A stretch of 64,000 nucleotides of DNA from Duganella sp. Leaf126 (lineage in GTDB: Bacteria; Pseudomonadota; Gammaproteobacteria; Burkholderiales; Burkholderiaceae_D). Both the position numbers and the translations under genes were made by a program. Below, piece by piece: positions 56,289 through 64,000 of this stretch. Where the stretch lies: positions 421,433-485,432 of the forward strand of contig NZ_LMNW01000001.1 of assembly GCF_001423125.1 (NCBI RefSeq), given 5' to 3'. Position 1 is the stretch's first letter. Each line of letters starts with the position of its first letter. Below the pieces are notes generated by a model that saw only the letters and a list, made by a program, of their open reading frames with translations, did not search any database and was not told the origin of the DNA.

Positions 56289-59200
56289 ATGACTACCGCC
56301 ACGCTGCTTCATCTGTTCTCGCCGCCGGCCGATCCGTCGTTGCTGCAGTACGGCGTCTATACCCCCTCGCTGGTGGTGCTGTCGGTCCTGGTGGCGGTTT
56401 TTTCATCATGGATGGGGTTGCAAGTGGTGGACCAGGCCAAGGCGGCCACCACGCGCGGGCTGCGCGCCACCATGCTGGCCAGCGGCAGTCTGGCGCTCGG
56501 GTGCGGCGTGTGGGCCATGCACTTCATCGGCATGCTGGCCTTCGACCTGTGCACGGAGGTCGATTACGCTCCCGGCGTGACCATCCTGTCGGTGCTGCCC
56601 AGCCTGGGCGCGTCCTGGGTGGCGCTGCACATCATCGGCCGCCGCGAACTGACCAGCGGGGCCCTGCTGACCGGCGGCGTGCTCACCGGCGCCGGTATCG
56701 GCGCCATGCATTACACCGGCATGGCTGCGATGCGCACCAGTCTCGATCTGCAGTACGACCCGGCCATGTTCGCGCTGTCGATCGTGGTGGCCGTGGGCCT
56801 GGCCACGCTGGCGATCTGGATTCGCTTCGGCGTGCGCACCTTGCGCGGCCACGTACATCCGGTCCTGCCTGGCCTGCTCGCGGCCATCGTGATGGGCTGC
56901 GCCATCGCCGGCATGCACTATACCGGCATGGCGGCAGCGCGCTTCAGCGGCGTGCCGGTGGCCGCCGGCGGCGCAGCGCAGCACACCAGCTTCCTGGCGC
57001 TGTCGATCGCGGTGATCACCGTCGCCATCACGGTCTTCGTCCTGGCCGCCAATGGCTTGCTGCGCTACCGCGACCTGTACCGCCAGTTGAGCGAGAGCGA
57101 GCGCTGGATGCGCGCCCTGCTCACCACCACCATCGACGGCGTGGTGACGGTGGACCGCGACGGCGTGATCCACGAATTCAATGCCTCGGCCGAACGCATT
57201 TTCGGCTGGCGCCGCGATGAAATCGTCGGCCGCAATATCCGCCTCCTGATGACCGATGCCGACGTGTCCGACGACGACGGCCTGCCCGGCTTCCTGCGCC
57301 ATTCGGCGGCCGGCGCGGCTGGCACGGACGCCACCGCGCCTGCGGACGCAGGCGCGGTCAGCGAAGTGATGGCGCTGCGCAAGGACGGCAGCGCCGTACC
57401 GATCCGGCGCGCCATCGGCCATGCCCGGCTCGCGCAGCGCGAACTGTTCGCGCTGTTCATCACCGACATCAGCGACCGGCGCGCCATCATGCAGGCGCTG
57501 CGCGCCAGCGAACAGCAGTTCCGCTCCCTGATCCGCAACATTCCCGGCATCTCGTTCCGCAGCAGCATGGCCTACGATATGCCGCCGGTGTTCGTCAGCG
57601 ACGGCATCGAGCGCCTGGCCGGCTTCCCTGCCAGCGACTTCGTCGGCCCGCAGCGCGCGCGCACCCTTGGTACGCTGGTGTTACCGGACGACCGCGCGTA
57701 CGTGGAGGCGGCCATCAGCCGCAGCGTCGCCCAGCTGACCGCCTACCAGGTCGAATACCGGATCCGCCACGCCGACGGCAGCATCCGCTCGATGTGGGAA
57801 CATGGCGCCGCCACCCGCGATGAAGACGATGCCGCCACCGTGTGGATCGACGGCGTCATCCTTGACATCAGTGAGCGGCGCCGGATGGAAGAGGAACTGC
57901 GCCAGGCCAAGGAGACCGCCGAACAGGCAGCCGCCGCACGTGCCAGCTTCCTGGCCAATATGAGCCATGAAATCCGCACGCCGATGAACGCCATACTCGG
58001 CTTTACCGACGTGCTGCTCGATACCGAACTCGATCCGGCCCAGCGCCGCCACCTGGGCACCGTGCGCAAGGAAGGCCGTGCGCTGCTGCGCCTGCTCAAC
58101 GAGGTGCTGGACACCGCCAAGCTCGATAAAGGCGCGGTGGAACTGGAGCCGGTCGACTACAGTTTGCTGGCCCTGATCGACGAACTGGCGTCCACCTTCG
58201 GCAGCAATGCCCGCGCCAAGGGATTGACCATCGATGTCGAGTACGACCCGTCGCTGCCGGTCTGGCTGCACGGCGACGAGTTGCGCATGCGGCAAATCCT
58301 CGGCAACCTGCTCGACAACGCGATCAAGTTCACCAGCGCCGGCAAGGTGACGCTGCGCGCCGGTGCGCGCCACGGCCAGCTGCAGATCGCGGTGCAGGAT
58401 ACCGGCATCGGCATCGCGCCCGAACGCCAGGCCGCCATCTTCGATCCGTTCACCCAGGCCGACGCCTCGATGACGCGGCGCTTCGGCGGCACCGGTCTCG
58501 GCACCACCATCAGCCGCCAGCTGGTCACGCTGATGGGCGGCACCATCACCGTCACCAGCGTGGCCGGCGAAGGCGCCACCTTTACCGTGCTGCTGCCGCT
58601 CGAGCCGGCCCATACCCGCGACGGCGCGGGCCGCGAGGCGGAACGCAGCGACTACGCCCTGCCGCCGCTGCGCATTTTGGCCGTGGACGATGTACCGCAA
58701 AACCTGGAACTGCTGACGCTGATGCTGACCAGGCGCGGTCATGCCGTGCACACCGCCAGCGACGGCGCCATCGCCGTCCAGCTCACCGGCGACCACAGTT
58801 TCGACGTGGTGCTGATGGACGTGCAGATGCCGATGATGGACGGCCTGACGGCCACCCGCGCCATCCGCGCCCGCGAAGACGAAAGCGCCAGGCTGGCCGG
58901 CGCAGCGCCGGTCCGGGTGCCGGTCGTGGCCATGACCGCCAGCGTGCTGGCGACGCACCGGCAAGCCACGGCCGATGCCGGCATGGACGGCTTTGCCTCC
59001 AAGCCGGTCGACTGGTTTGCCCTGTCGCACGAGATCGCACGGGTGCTGCACCTGCCCGCGGCAGCGCATGGCACGGCGACCGACGCACCGGCGCAGCAGC
59101 GGGTCCTCAATCACAAGGCCGGCCTGCAGCGCTGGTCCGGCAAGGAGGCCGTCTACCAGCAGGCCCTGGCGCGCTTTGCCGCCGACTACAACGACGGCGC

Positions 59201-59879
59201 CGCCACGCTGGCCACGCTGCTGGCCGGCCCCGCCTCTTCGCGCCTGACGGACGCCCAGGCATGGTGCCACCGGGTGCGGGGCGTGGCCGCCAACCTGGGC
59301 CTGGAACAGCTGGTGGCCACGCTGGGCCGCATCGAAACGCTGTGCAGCGCGCCAGCCGATGCCGCCGACGCACCGCGCGAAGAAGCACTGGCGCAGCAGC
59401 AGCGGCAACTGGCCAGCCAGCTGGAAGCAGCGCTGGAAGCCATCCACGCCATGCAGGCGATTACCACCCGGCGCGACGCCGCCCAGGCGCGGCTGCGCGA
59501 AGACGACGTCGGTGATGGCGCCGGCCAGGCGCAAGCCTCCGGTGCGGCGCCGGCCGGTATGGCAGCAGGTGCCGGTGCCACCGCGGCCATCGCGCCCCCG
59601 TCATCCGGCGCAGCCACGACGGCGAGCGAGGCCACGCCGGCCGCCTTCGACCCGGCGCCGGCACGCGCCCGTGCGGCGGCGCTGCTGCCGTCGCTGCAGC
59701 GCGGCGCGCTCGACGACGCCGCGCTGGCGGCGCTGGCCGCGAGCCTGGCCGGTGCGCCGGCAGCGCCGCGCGGCCACCTGGCGACACTGCACGCCGCGCT
59801 CGACGATTTCGACTTCGCGCGGGCGGTCGCGACGCTGAACCTGCTGGTGGACAGCCTGCCGGAGAGCGGCGATGCCTGA
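56289..59879 (+). CDS. MHYT-domain hybrid sensor histidine kinase
   Basis: This 1196-aa membrane kinase begins with a seven-helix MHYT domain; its motifs are at 77-81 (MHFIG), 140-144 (MHYTG) and 209-213 (MHYTG), which may bind copper and sense a gas. Then come two PAS regions, HisKA with H560 ([12 protein letters not shown]), HATPase, REC with D844 (VVLMDVQMP) and a C-terminal Hpt with H994 (CHRVRGVAANLG). The tail is Ala-rich. Its end overlaps the next response-regulator gene by 8 nt, so that protein is its likely partner. Confidence 0.9.
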   Translation: MTTATLLHLFSPPADPSLLQYGVYTPSLVVLSVLVAVFSSWMGLQVVDQAKAATTRGLRATMLASGSLALGCGVWAMHFIGMLAFDLCTEVDYAPGVTILSVLPSLGASWVALHIIGRRELTSGALLTGGVLTGAGIGAMHYTGMAAMRTSLDLQYDPAMFALSIVVAVGLATLAIWIRFGVRTLRGHVHPVLPGLLAAIVMGCAIAGMHYTGMAAARFSGVPVAAGGAAQHTSFLALSIAVITVAITVFVLAANGLLRYRDLYRQLSESERWMRALLTTTIDGVVTVDRDGVIHEFNASAERIFGWRRDEIVGRNIRLLMTDADVSDDDGLPGFLRHSAAGAAGTDATAPADAGAVSEVMALRKDGSAVPIRRAIGHARLAQRELFALFITDISDRRAIMQALRASEQQFRSLIRNIPGISFRSSMAYDMPPVFVSDGIERLAGFPASDFVGPQRARTLGTLVLPDDRAYVEAAISRSVAQLTAYQVEYRIRHADGSIRSMWEHGAATRDEDDAATVWIDGVILDISERRRMEEELRQAKETAEQAAAARASFLANMSHEIRTPMNAILGFTDVLLDTELDPAQRRHLGTVRKEGRALLRLLNEVLDTAKLDKGAVELEPVDYSLLALIDELASTFGSNARAKGLTIDVEYDPSLPVWLHGDELRMRQILGNLLDNAIKFTSAGKVTLRAGARHGQLQIAVQDTGIGIAPERQAAIFDPFTQADASMTRRFGGTGLGTTISRQLVTLMGGTITVTSVAGEGATFTVLLPLEPAHTRDGAGREAERSDYALPPLRILAVDDVPQNLELLTLMLTRRGHAVHTASDGAIAVQLTGDHSFDVVLMDVQMPMMDGLTATRAIRAREDESARLAGAAPVRVPVVAMTASVLATHRQATADAGMDGFASKPVDWFALSHEIARVLHLPAAAHGTATDAPAQQRVLNHKAGLQRWSGKEAVYQQALARFAADYNDGAATLATLLAGPASSRLTDAQAWCHRVRGVAANLGLEQLVATLGRIETLCSAPADAADAPREEALAQQQRQLASQLEAALEAIHAMQAITTRRDAAQARLREDDVGDGAGQAQASGAAPAGMAAGAGATAAIAPPSSGAATTASEATPAAFDPAPARARAAALLPSLQRGALDDAALAALAASLAGAPAAPRGHLATLHAALDDFDFARAVATLNLLVDSLPESGDA

Positions 59880-60741
59880 GAACGCGCCCTTGCTGCCGCT
59901 GCTGCTGCTGGTCGATGACGAGGCGAGCAACCTGCAACTGCTGCGCCACATCCTGCAAGACCATTACCGCCTGCTGTACGCCAAGGACGGTCCGCGCGCA
60001 CTGGCACTGGCGCAGCAGGAGCTGCCGCAACTGGTGCTGCTGGACGTGATGATGCCGGAGATGACCGGCTATCAGGTCTGCCGCCTGCTCAAGCGCGATC
60101 CCGTCACCCACGACATCCCGGTGATTTTCGTCACCGCCCTGTCCGACGCCGCCGACGAGGTGGTCGGCTTCGAGGCCGGCGCGGTCGATTACATCACCAA
60201 GCCGGTCAGCCCGCCCATCGTGCGCGCGCGGGTACGCACCCACCTGGCCCTGGCGCGCGCGCGCGAACGCCAGCGCACCAGCGAAGGTATCGTCGAGCGC
60301 CTCGGCCTGCACGTCGCGCAAACGGACAAGGACATCGAACACGCCAGGGATCACGCGGCCGGTCTGCACGTGATCCGCACCAGCCAGTACGCGCACATCC
60401 TGGGACTGGCGCTGGGCATGGACCAGCAAGCGCTGGACGACCTGCTGGGCGTGGCCTACCTGCTGGCGCTCACGCACCACGAGAAATGGGATGGCAGCGG
60501 CAGCCCGCACGGCTTGCGCGCAGAGGCGATTCCGCTGGGACAGCGCATCGTGGCGATCGCCCACGGGTTCGACACGCTCACGTCGGCGCGCCCCGGCCGG
60601 CAGGCCTGGTCCGTCGAACAGGCGGTGGCGTATCTGCAGCAGCAGCGCGGGCTGCACTTCGAGCCACGGCTGGTCGATCTCTTCATTGAACAGATGCCCG
60701 CGCTGCTCGAGATCAAGCAGCGCTGGGCAGAGCATACGTAG
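59872..60741 (+). CDS. Response regulator with degenerate HD-GYP output domain
   Basis: This 289-aa protein has a REC domain with D58 (LVLLDVMMP) and K109 (YITKP), then a shortened HD-GYP. The C-terminal half is plain (HHEKWDGSGSP, QRIVAIAHGFDTLTS), but the HDIGK segment and about 55 residues that should precede HHE are missing, GYP reads GSP, and the usual ADVFD reads AHGFD. Cyclic-di-GMP cleavage is therefore unlikely; it may act as a phosphorylation-driven binding protein for the MHYT kinase. Confidence 0.87.
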   Translation: MPENAPLLPLLLLVDDEASNLQLLRHILQDHYRLLYAKDGPRALALAQQELPQLVLLDVMMPEMTGYQVCRLLKRDPVTHDIPVIFVTALSDAADEVVGFEAGAVDYITKPVSPPIVRARVRTHLALARARERQRTSEGIVERLGLHVAQTDKDIEHARDHAAGLHVIRTSQYAHILGLALGMDQQALDDLLGVAYLLALTHHEKWDGSGSPHGLRAEAIPLGQRIVAIAHGFDTLTSARPGRQAWSVEQAVAYLQQQRGLHFEPRLVDLFIEQMPALLEIKQRWAEHT

Positions 60742-60755
60742 TCAGGCCACGGCGC

Positions 60756-61976
60756 TTACGCCACCAGCCTGACCTGGCGTCCGGCCAGACGCGCCATCAC
60801 GGCCACCAGGTGATCGATCTGGGCCACGGTGTGGCCGGCGTTCATCATGAAGCGCAGGCGCGCCTGGCCTACCGGCGCGGCCGGGAACTGGATCGCATCG
60901 ACGTGGATGCCTTCGCGCCGCAGTTCGATGGCATAGCGCTGGCAGGTTTCGGCGTCGCCGATCAGCACCGGCAGGATCGGGGTGTCGGTCGAGATGATGG
61001 TGTAGCCCAGCGGCGCCATCTGCTCGATGAAATAGCGCTGGTTGTCCCACAGGCGTTGGCGCCGCTGCGGTTCCTCTTCCAGCAGGTCGAGCGCAGCCAG
61101 CAGCGCTGCTGCCTGGTCCGGTGGCGGCGGGCAGGTGAAGCCGTAGGCGGAGCTGGTCAGGCGGATCACGTCGGCCACGTCGCGCTCGACGGCCACGAAG
61201 CCGCCGATCGAGCCGAGCGCCTTGCTCAGGGTACCCATCTGCATGATGTTCTGGCTGTAGCAGCCGAAGTGCTCCGAGGTGCCGCCGCCGTTGGCGCCGA
61301 GGATGCCGGTGGCATGGGCATCGTCGATGTACAGCAGCGCGCCGAAGCGCTCGGCCAGCGCCACCAGGTCCGGCAGCGGTGCGATCGTGCCTTCCATGCT
61401 GAACACGCCGTCGCTGACGATGATCGGCGTCGTGCCTTCCTGGGCGCCCGCCTGCAGCAGCGACTCCAGGTGGTTCATGTCGCAGTGGCGGTAGTTGTAG
61501 CGCAGCGCGCCCGACATCTGGATGCCTTCGCGGATGCTGATGTGGTTGTACTCGTCCGAGTAGTACGCATATTTGTGGCGCTTGCGGGCGCGGAAACCGT
61601 GCAGGCGCGCCAGCGTGGCCGCCTTGACGATCGACGACAGCACGCCGATATTGGTCATGTAGCCGGTCACGAACAGCACCGCGTCGCTCTTGTGCTTGAG
61701 GGCGCCCAGGCGCGCTTCGAGCTCGCGGTACACTTCCAGGTCGCCGCCGAGCAGGCGCGATTCGCAGTTGCCCACGCCGTAGCGGTCCAGGCCGCGCTTG
61801 GCGGCCGCCACCAGCCGCGGGTGGTTGGCCAGCGCCAGGTAGTTGTTGGTACTGAAGGACACCACTTCCTGACCGCCGCTGATGAAGGTGGGGTCCGGCA
61901 GCGTGGCGTGGACGGCGGAGTCGTGGTGCACCGGGTGGTGCTGCAGCCAATGGGCGATGTCGGTCAAGTCATGCAT
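60756..61976 (-). CDS. Alpha-oxoamine synthase family PLP enzyme (BioF/KBL-like)
   Basis: This 406-aa enzyme condenses an amino acid with an acyl-CoA or acyl carrier thioester, with decarboxylation. PLP features are FSTNNYLALANHP, DEYNHISIREG, the Asp/His in YIDDAHATGILG and the Schiff-base lysine K252 in MGTLSKALGSIGG. It could be an AONS-, KBL- or SPT-type enzyme. No bio, acyl-carrier or threonine genes are adjacent. The start at MHDLTDIAHW is chosen for family fit; the open frame reaches further up. Confidence 0.82.
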   Translation of the reverse strand: MHDLTDIAHWLQHHPVHHDSAVHATLPDPTFISGGQEVVSFSTNNYLALANHPRLVAAAKRGLDRYGVGNCESRLLGGDLEVYRELEARLGALKHKSDAVLFVTGYMTNIGVLSSIVKAATLARLHGFRARKRHKYAYYSDEYNHISIREGIQMSGALRYNYRHCDMNHLESLLQAGAQEGTTPIIVSDGVFSMEGTIAPLPDLVALAERFGALLYIDDAHATGILGANGGGTSEHFGCYSQNIMQMGTLSKALGSIGGFVAVERDVADVIRLTSSAYGFTCPPPPDQAAALLAALDLLEEEPQRRQRLWDNQRYFIEQMAPLGYTIISTDTPILPVLIGDAETCQRYAIELRREGIHVDAIQFPAAPVGQARLRFMMNAGHTVAQIDHLVAVMARLAGRQVRLVA

Positions 61977-62082
61977 GATGGAGTAGGGTTCAGTGAGTGT
62001 GAAACCATCATAGAACCGGGCGACTCTCCACAAGCTTGCGGTGACATTACAAACAGGAAAGCTAGTTACACGCCAGCGTGCG

Positions 62083-63489
62083 CTAGTTCGTGGCCAGCGG
62101 CAGCACCAGCCGCGCCACCAGGCCCGGCGCATTGTCTTCCAGCGCCAGCCGGCCGCCGTGCGAGGTGGCGGTGGCGCTGACGATCGACAGCCCCAGGCCG
62201 TTGCCCGGCAGGTGGCGGCTCTTGTCGAGGCGGTAGAAGCGCTGGGTCACCTTGTCCAGCTCCTCGGGCGGGATGCCGGGGCCGTTGTCGCTCACGGCGA
62301 TCGACGCCATGCCGTGATGCAGGCCGGCGCGCACCCGCACCGCCGATCCCGGTCCCGCATACTTGAAGGCGTTTTCCAGCAGGCTGGCAATCGCGCTGGC
62401 GAGCAGGTTGCGGTCGCCATCCACGTACAGCGACTCGGGCGCTTCCACGGTCAGCGCGATGTTGTCGTCTTCCGCGATGGCTTCGTACATCTCGCCGATG
62501 TCGGCCACCACGCGGCCCAGGTCGAGCCGCTCGAACATGCTGGTGCGCATGCCCGACTCTACCTCGGCGATCTGCAGCAGGCGTTCGAACAGGCGGATCA
62601 GGTCGTCGATGTCGTCGATGGCGTCGTGCGAGGCGCCCGACAGCCGTTCGACGCTGGCATCGTGGCGCAGCGCGTCGTCGAGCCGGCCGCGGATGCGCGA
62701 GAGCGGCGTGCGCAGGTCGTGGGCGATGGCGTTGGAGACGTGGCGGATACCTTCCATCAGCAGCTCGATGCGGTCGAGCATGCGGTTGATGTCGCGGTTC
62801 AGGCGCGCGAATTCGTCGTCGCCGCTGATGGTGATGCGGTGACTGAGGTCGCCCGCCTCGATGCGGGCGGCGGTGCCGCGTATCTCGCCCAGCTTGCCCT
62901 CGATGGTGCGCCGGAACAGCAAGGCGCCCGCCACCGTCAGCAGCAGCGACACGCCGGCGCCGGCCAGCAGCGCATCCCAGATCAGCTCGCGCACTGCTTC
63001 CTGCTCGCTCAGGTCGCGGCCGACGATCAGCACGCCGCCGCCGGCCAGCGGCAGCAGGTACAGGCGCGCCGGTTTCAGGTGGCCTTCGCGCACCACGTCG
63101 GCGCTGAGCATGGTGGCGCGCGGTGCGGTCTTGCCGGCGATGGTCCCTTCGGCCAGCGGCCACGAGCCGAGGTTGCCCGCCAGCGCCTTGCCGCCGCTGT
63201 CGAGCAGCTGGTAGATTTCGCGGTCGCTGTCGATGCCGTCGTTGAGCAGGCGCCGGACTTCCTCGATCAGGCTTTCATGGCCGCCGGTGGCCGCGCGGTG
63301 CAGCAGGCGCCGGGCCTGGGCGACGATCTTGCCATCGAGGTTTTGATCGAGCACGCCGATGGTGCCGGTGTAAAACACCAGCGACACCACCGCGATCGAC
63401 AGGGTGCCCAGCAAGCCGTAACCGAGCACCAGCTTGGCGGCGATCGATGCGCCCCACAGCCGCGAGGCGGACCGCAGCCGGTCAGCCAA
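62083..63489 (-). CDS. Two-component sensor histidine kinase
   Basis: This 468-aa kinase has two membrane helices (about 20-42 and 173-193) around a 130-residue periplasmic domain, HAMP, HisKA with H257 (AIAHDLRTPLSR), and HATPase (LLENAFKYAGPG, DNGPGIPPEE). The start is TTG at 63489, overlapping the regulator stop by 8 nt, with GGGGAG before it. Together they form a QseBC/PmrAB-like OmpR-type pair; the signal is unknown. Confidence 0.9.
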   Translation of the reverse strand: MADRLRSASRLWGASIAAKLVLGYGLLGTLSIAVVSLVFYTGTIGVLDQNLDGKIVAQARRLLHRAATGGHESLIEEVRRLLNDGIDSDREIYQLLDSGGKALAGNLGSWPLAEGTIAGKTAPRATMLSADVVREGHLKPARLYLLPLAGGGVLIVGRDLSEQEAVRELIWDALLAGAGVSLLLTVAGALLFRRTIEGKLGEIRGTAARIEAGDLSHRITISGDDEFARLNRDINRMLDRIELLMEGIRHVSNAIAHDLRTPLSRIRGRLDDALRHDASVERLSGASHDAIDDIDDLIRLFERLLQIAEVESGMRTSMFERLDLGRVVADIGEMYEAIAEDDNIALTVEAPESLYVDGDRNLLASAIASLLENAFKYAGPGSAVRVRAGLHHGMASIAVSDNGPGIPPEELDKVTQRFYRLDKSRHLPGNGLGLSIVSATATSHGGRLALEDNAPGLVARLVLPLATN

Positions 63490-64000
63490 GCGGATACTCC
63501 CCGTCCGCCGGCGCCGTGGCGCCCATGCGGTAACCGACGCCGCGCAGGGTGTGGATCAGCATCACCGGGAAGTCCTTGTCCACCTTGGCGCGCAGGCGGC
63601 TGATCTGGACATCGATCACGTTGGTTTGCGGGTCGAAGTGATAGTCCCATACCGATTCGAGCAGCATGGTGCGGGTGACCACCTGGTTCTCGTTGCGCAT
63701 CAGGTATTCGAGCAGCCGGTACTCGCGCGGCTGCAGCGTGATGACCTTGGTGCCGCGCGTGACGCGCATGGTGCGCAGGTCGAGCCGCAGGTCGGCCACC
63801 TGCAGCTGGGTGCTGTCGGCGCCGGGGGCGCTGCGCCGCAGCAGCGCCTCCACCCGCGCCAGCAGTTCGGAAAACGCGAACGGTTTCGGCAGGTAGTCGT
63901 CGGCGCCGCCGCGCAGGCCCGTCACGCGGGCGTCGATGGTGGACAGGGCGCTGACGATGATGACCGGCGTGTGCTTGCCCAGCGCGCGCAGTTTGTCGAC
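63482..64000 (-). CDS. OmpR-family response regulator, C-terminal part
   Basis: The gene continues past the right edge; 172 C-terminal residues are visible. They include the end of the REC domain (ALSTIDARVTGLRGGADDYLPKPFAFSEL, split here by reading, with the conserved Lys in LPKPF) and a winged-helix DNA-binding domain (LQPREYRLLEYLMRNENQ, VDVQISRLRAKVD). It activates genes after phosphorylation by the adjacent kinase. Confidence 0.92.
   Translation of the reverse strand, partial: VDKLRALGKHTPVIIVSALSTIDARVTGLRGGADDYLPKPFAFSELLARVEALLRRSAPGADSTQLQVADLRLDLRTMRVTRGTKVITLQPREYRLLEYLMRNENQVVTRTMLLESVWDYHFDPQTNVIDVQISRLRAKVDKDFPVMLIHTLRGVGYRMGATAPADGEYPLG

Noticed and set aside
60756-61976. CqsA/JqsA autoinducer synthase
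   Set aside because: The active-site text (YIDDAHATGILG, GTLSKALGSIGG) looks closer to BioF/KBL than to CqsA, so I kept only the family-level call.

Overview
The window reads as a chromosomal segment of a high-GC betaproteobacterium, most likely an Oxalobacteraceae member of the Massilia/Duganella/Telluria kind. Pointers are a PEP-CTERM protein, DarP/YjgA, a zinc-independent L31, a betaproteobacterial paa cluster with PaaX, a five-step hut operon with HutF and HutG, and many sensor kinases. I found no IS element, phage gene, CRISPR array or rRNA. The only RNA gene is a tRNA-Leu(CAA).

Layout. 1-4681 (minus): the phenylacetyl-CoA epoxidase operon paaABCDE-paaG-paaH, with divergent paaX at 4834. 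5871-13871: housekeeping and small metabolic genes (M14 carboxypeptidase, hydrolase lipoprotein, pmbA/tldE, darP, a MogA-type enzyme, esterase, AhpD-like protein, class III aminotransferase). 13909-18739 (minus): a FAH-family enzyme, then a tightly coupled set of KamA radical SAM protein, MFS transporter with a Cys-rich repeat extension, and 2OG-Fe(II) dioxygenase. 18979-26281: Cache protein, chemoreceptor, 3-methyladenine and deoxyinosine glycosylases, HDOD protein, EamA transporter, GNAT enzyme. 26476-35495 (minus): the operon hutU-hutH-hutG-hutF-hutD-hutI plus an ABC binding-protein/permease fusion. 35591-41214: amidohydrolase, msbA, ada and hutC. 41468-45784: giant hybrid sensor kinase. 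45983-48304: trxA, rho, rpmE2. 48420-52976: GT-C glycosyltransferase, small secreted protein, divergent FtsH-like protease. 53075-56118: tRNA-Leu and small surface or hypothetical genes. 56289-64000: MHYT hybrid kinase plus response regulator, alpha-oxoamine synthase, and a two-component pair cut by the window end.

How genes work together. The paa genes epoxidise, isomerise and beta-oxidise phenylacetyl-CoA under likely PaaX control. The hut genes convert histidine to glutamate through formiminoglutamate and N-formylglutamate. HutC, encoded 5 kb away, probably controls them: a 16-bp operator fills the 17-bp spacer of the hutU promoter exactly. An Ada-type box overlaps the hutC promoter.

Most unusual structures: the KamA/MFS/dioxygenase set with its 45-nt cysteine-encoding minisatellite; short tandem duplications lying on the stop codons of three unrelated genes plus a spaced copy at the end of rho; an in-frame REP-like palindrome in paaD; a response regulator whose HD-GYP domain has lost its HD half; and a second, diverged FtsH-type protease. 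Function calls come from reading translated sequence by eye; no database search was run.
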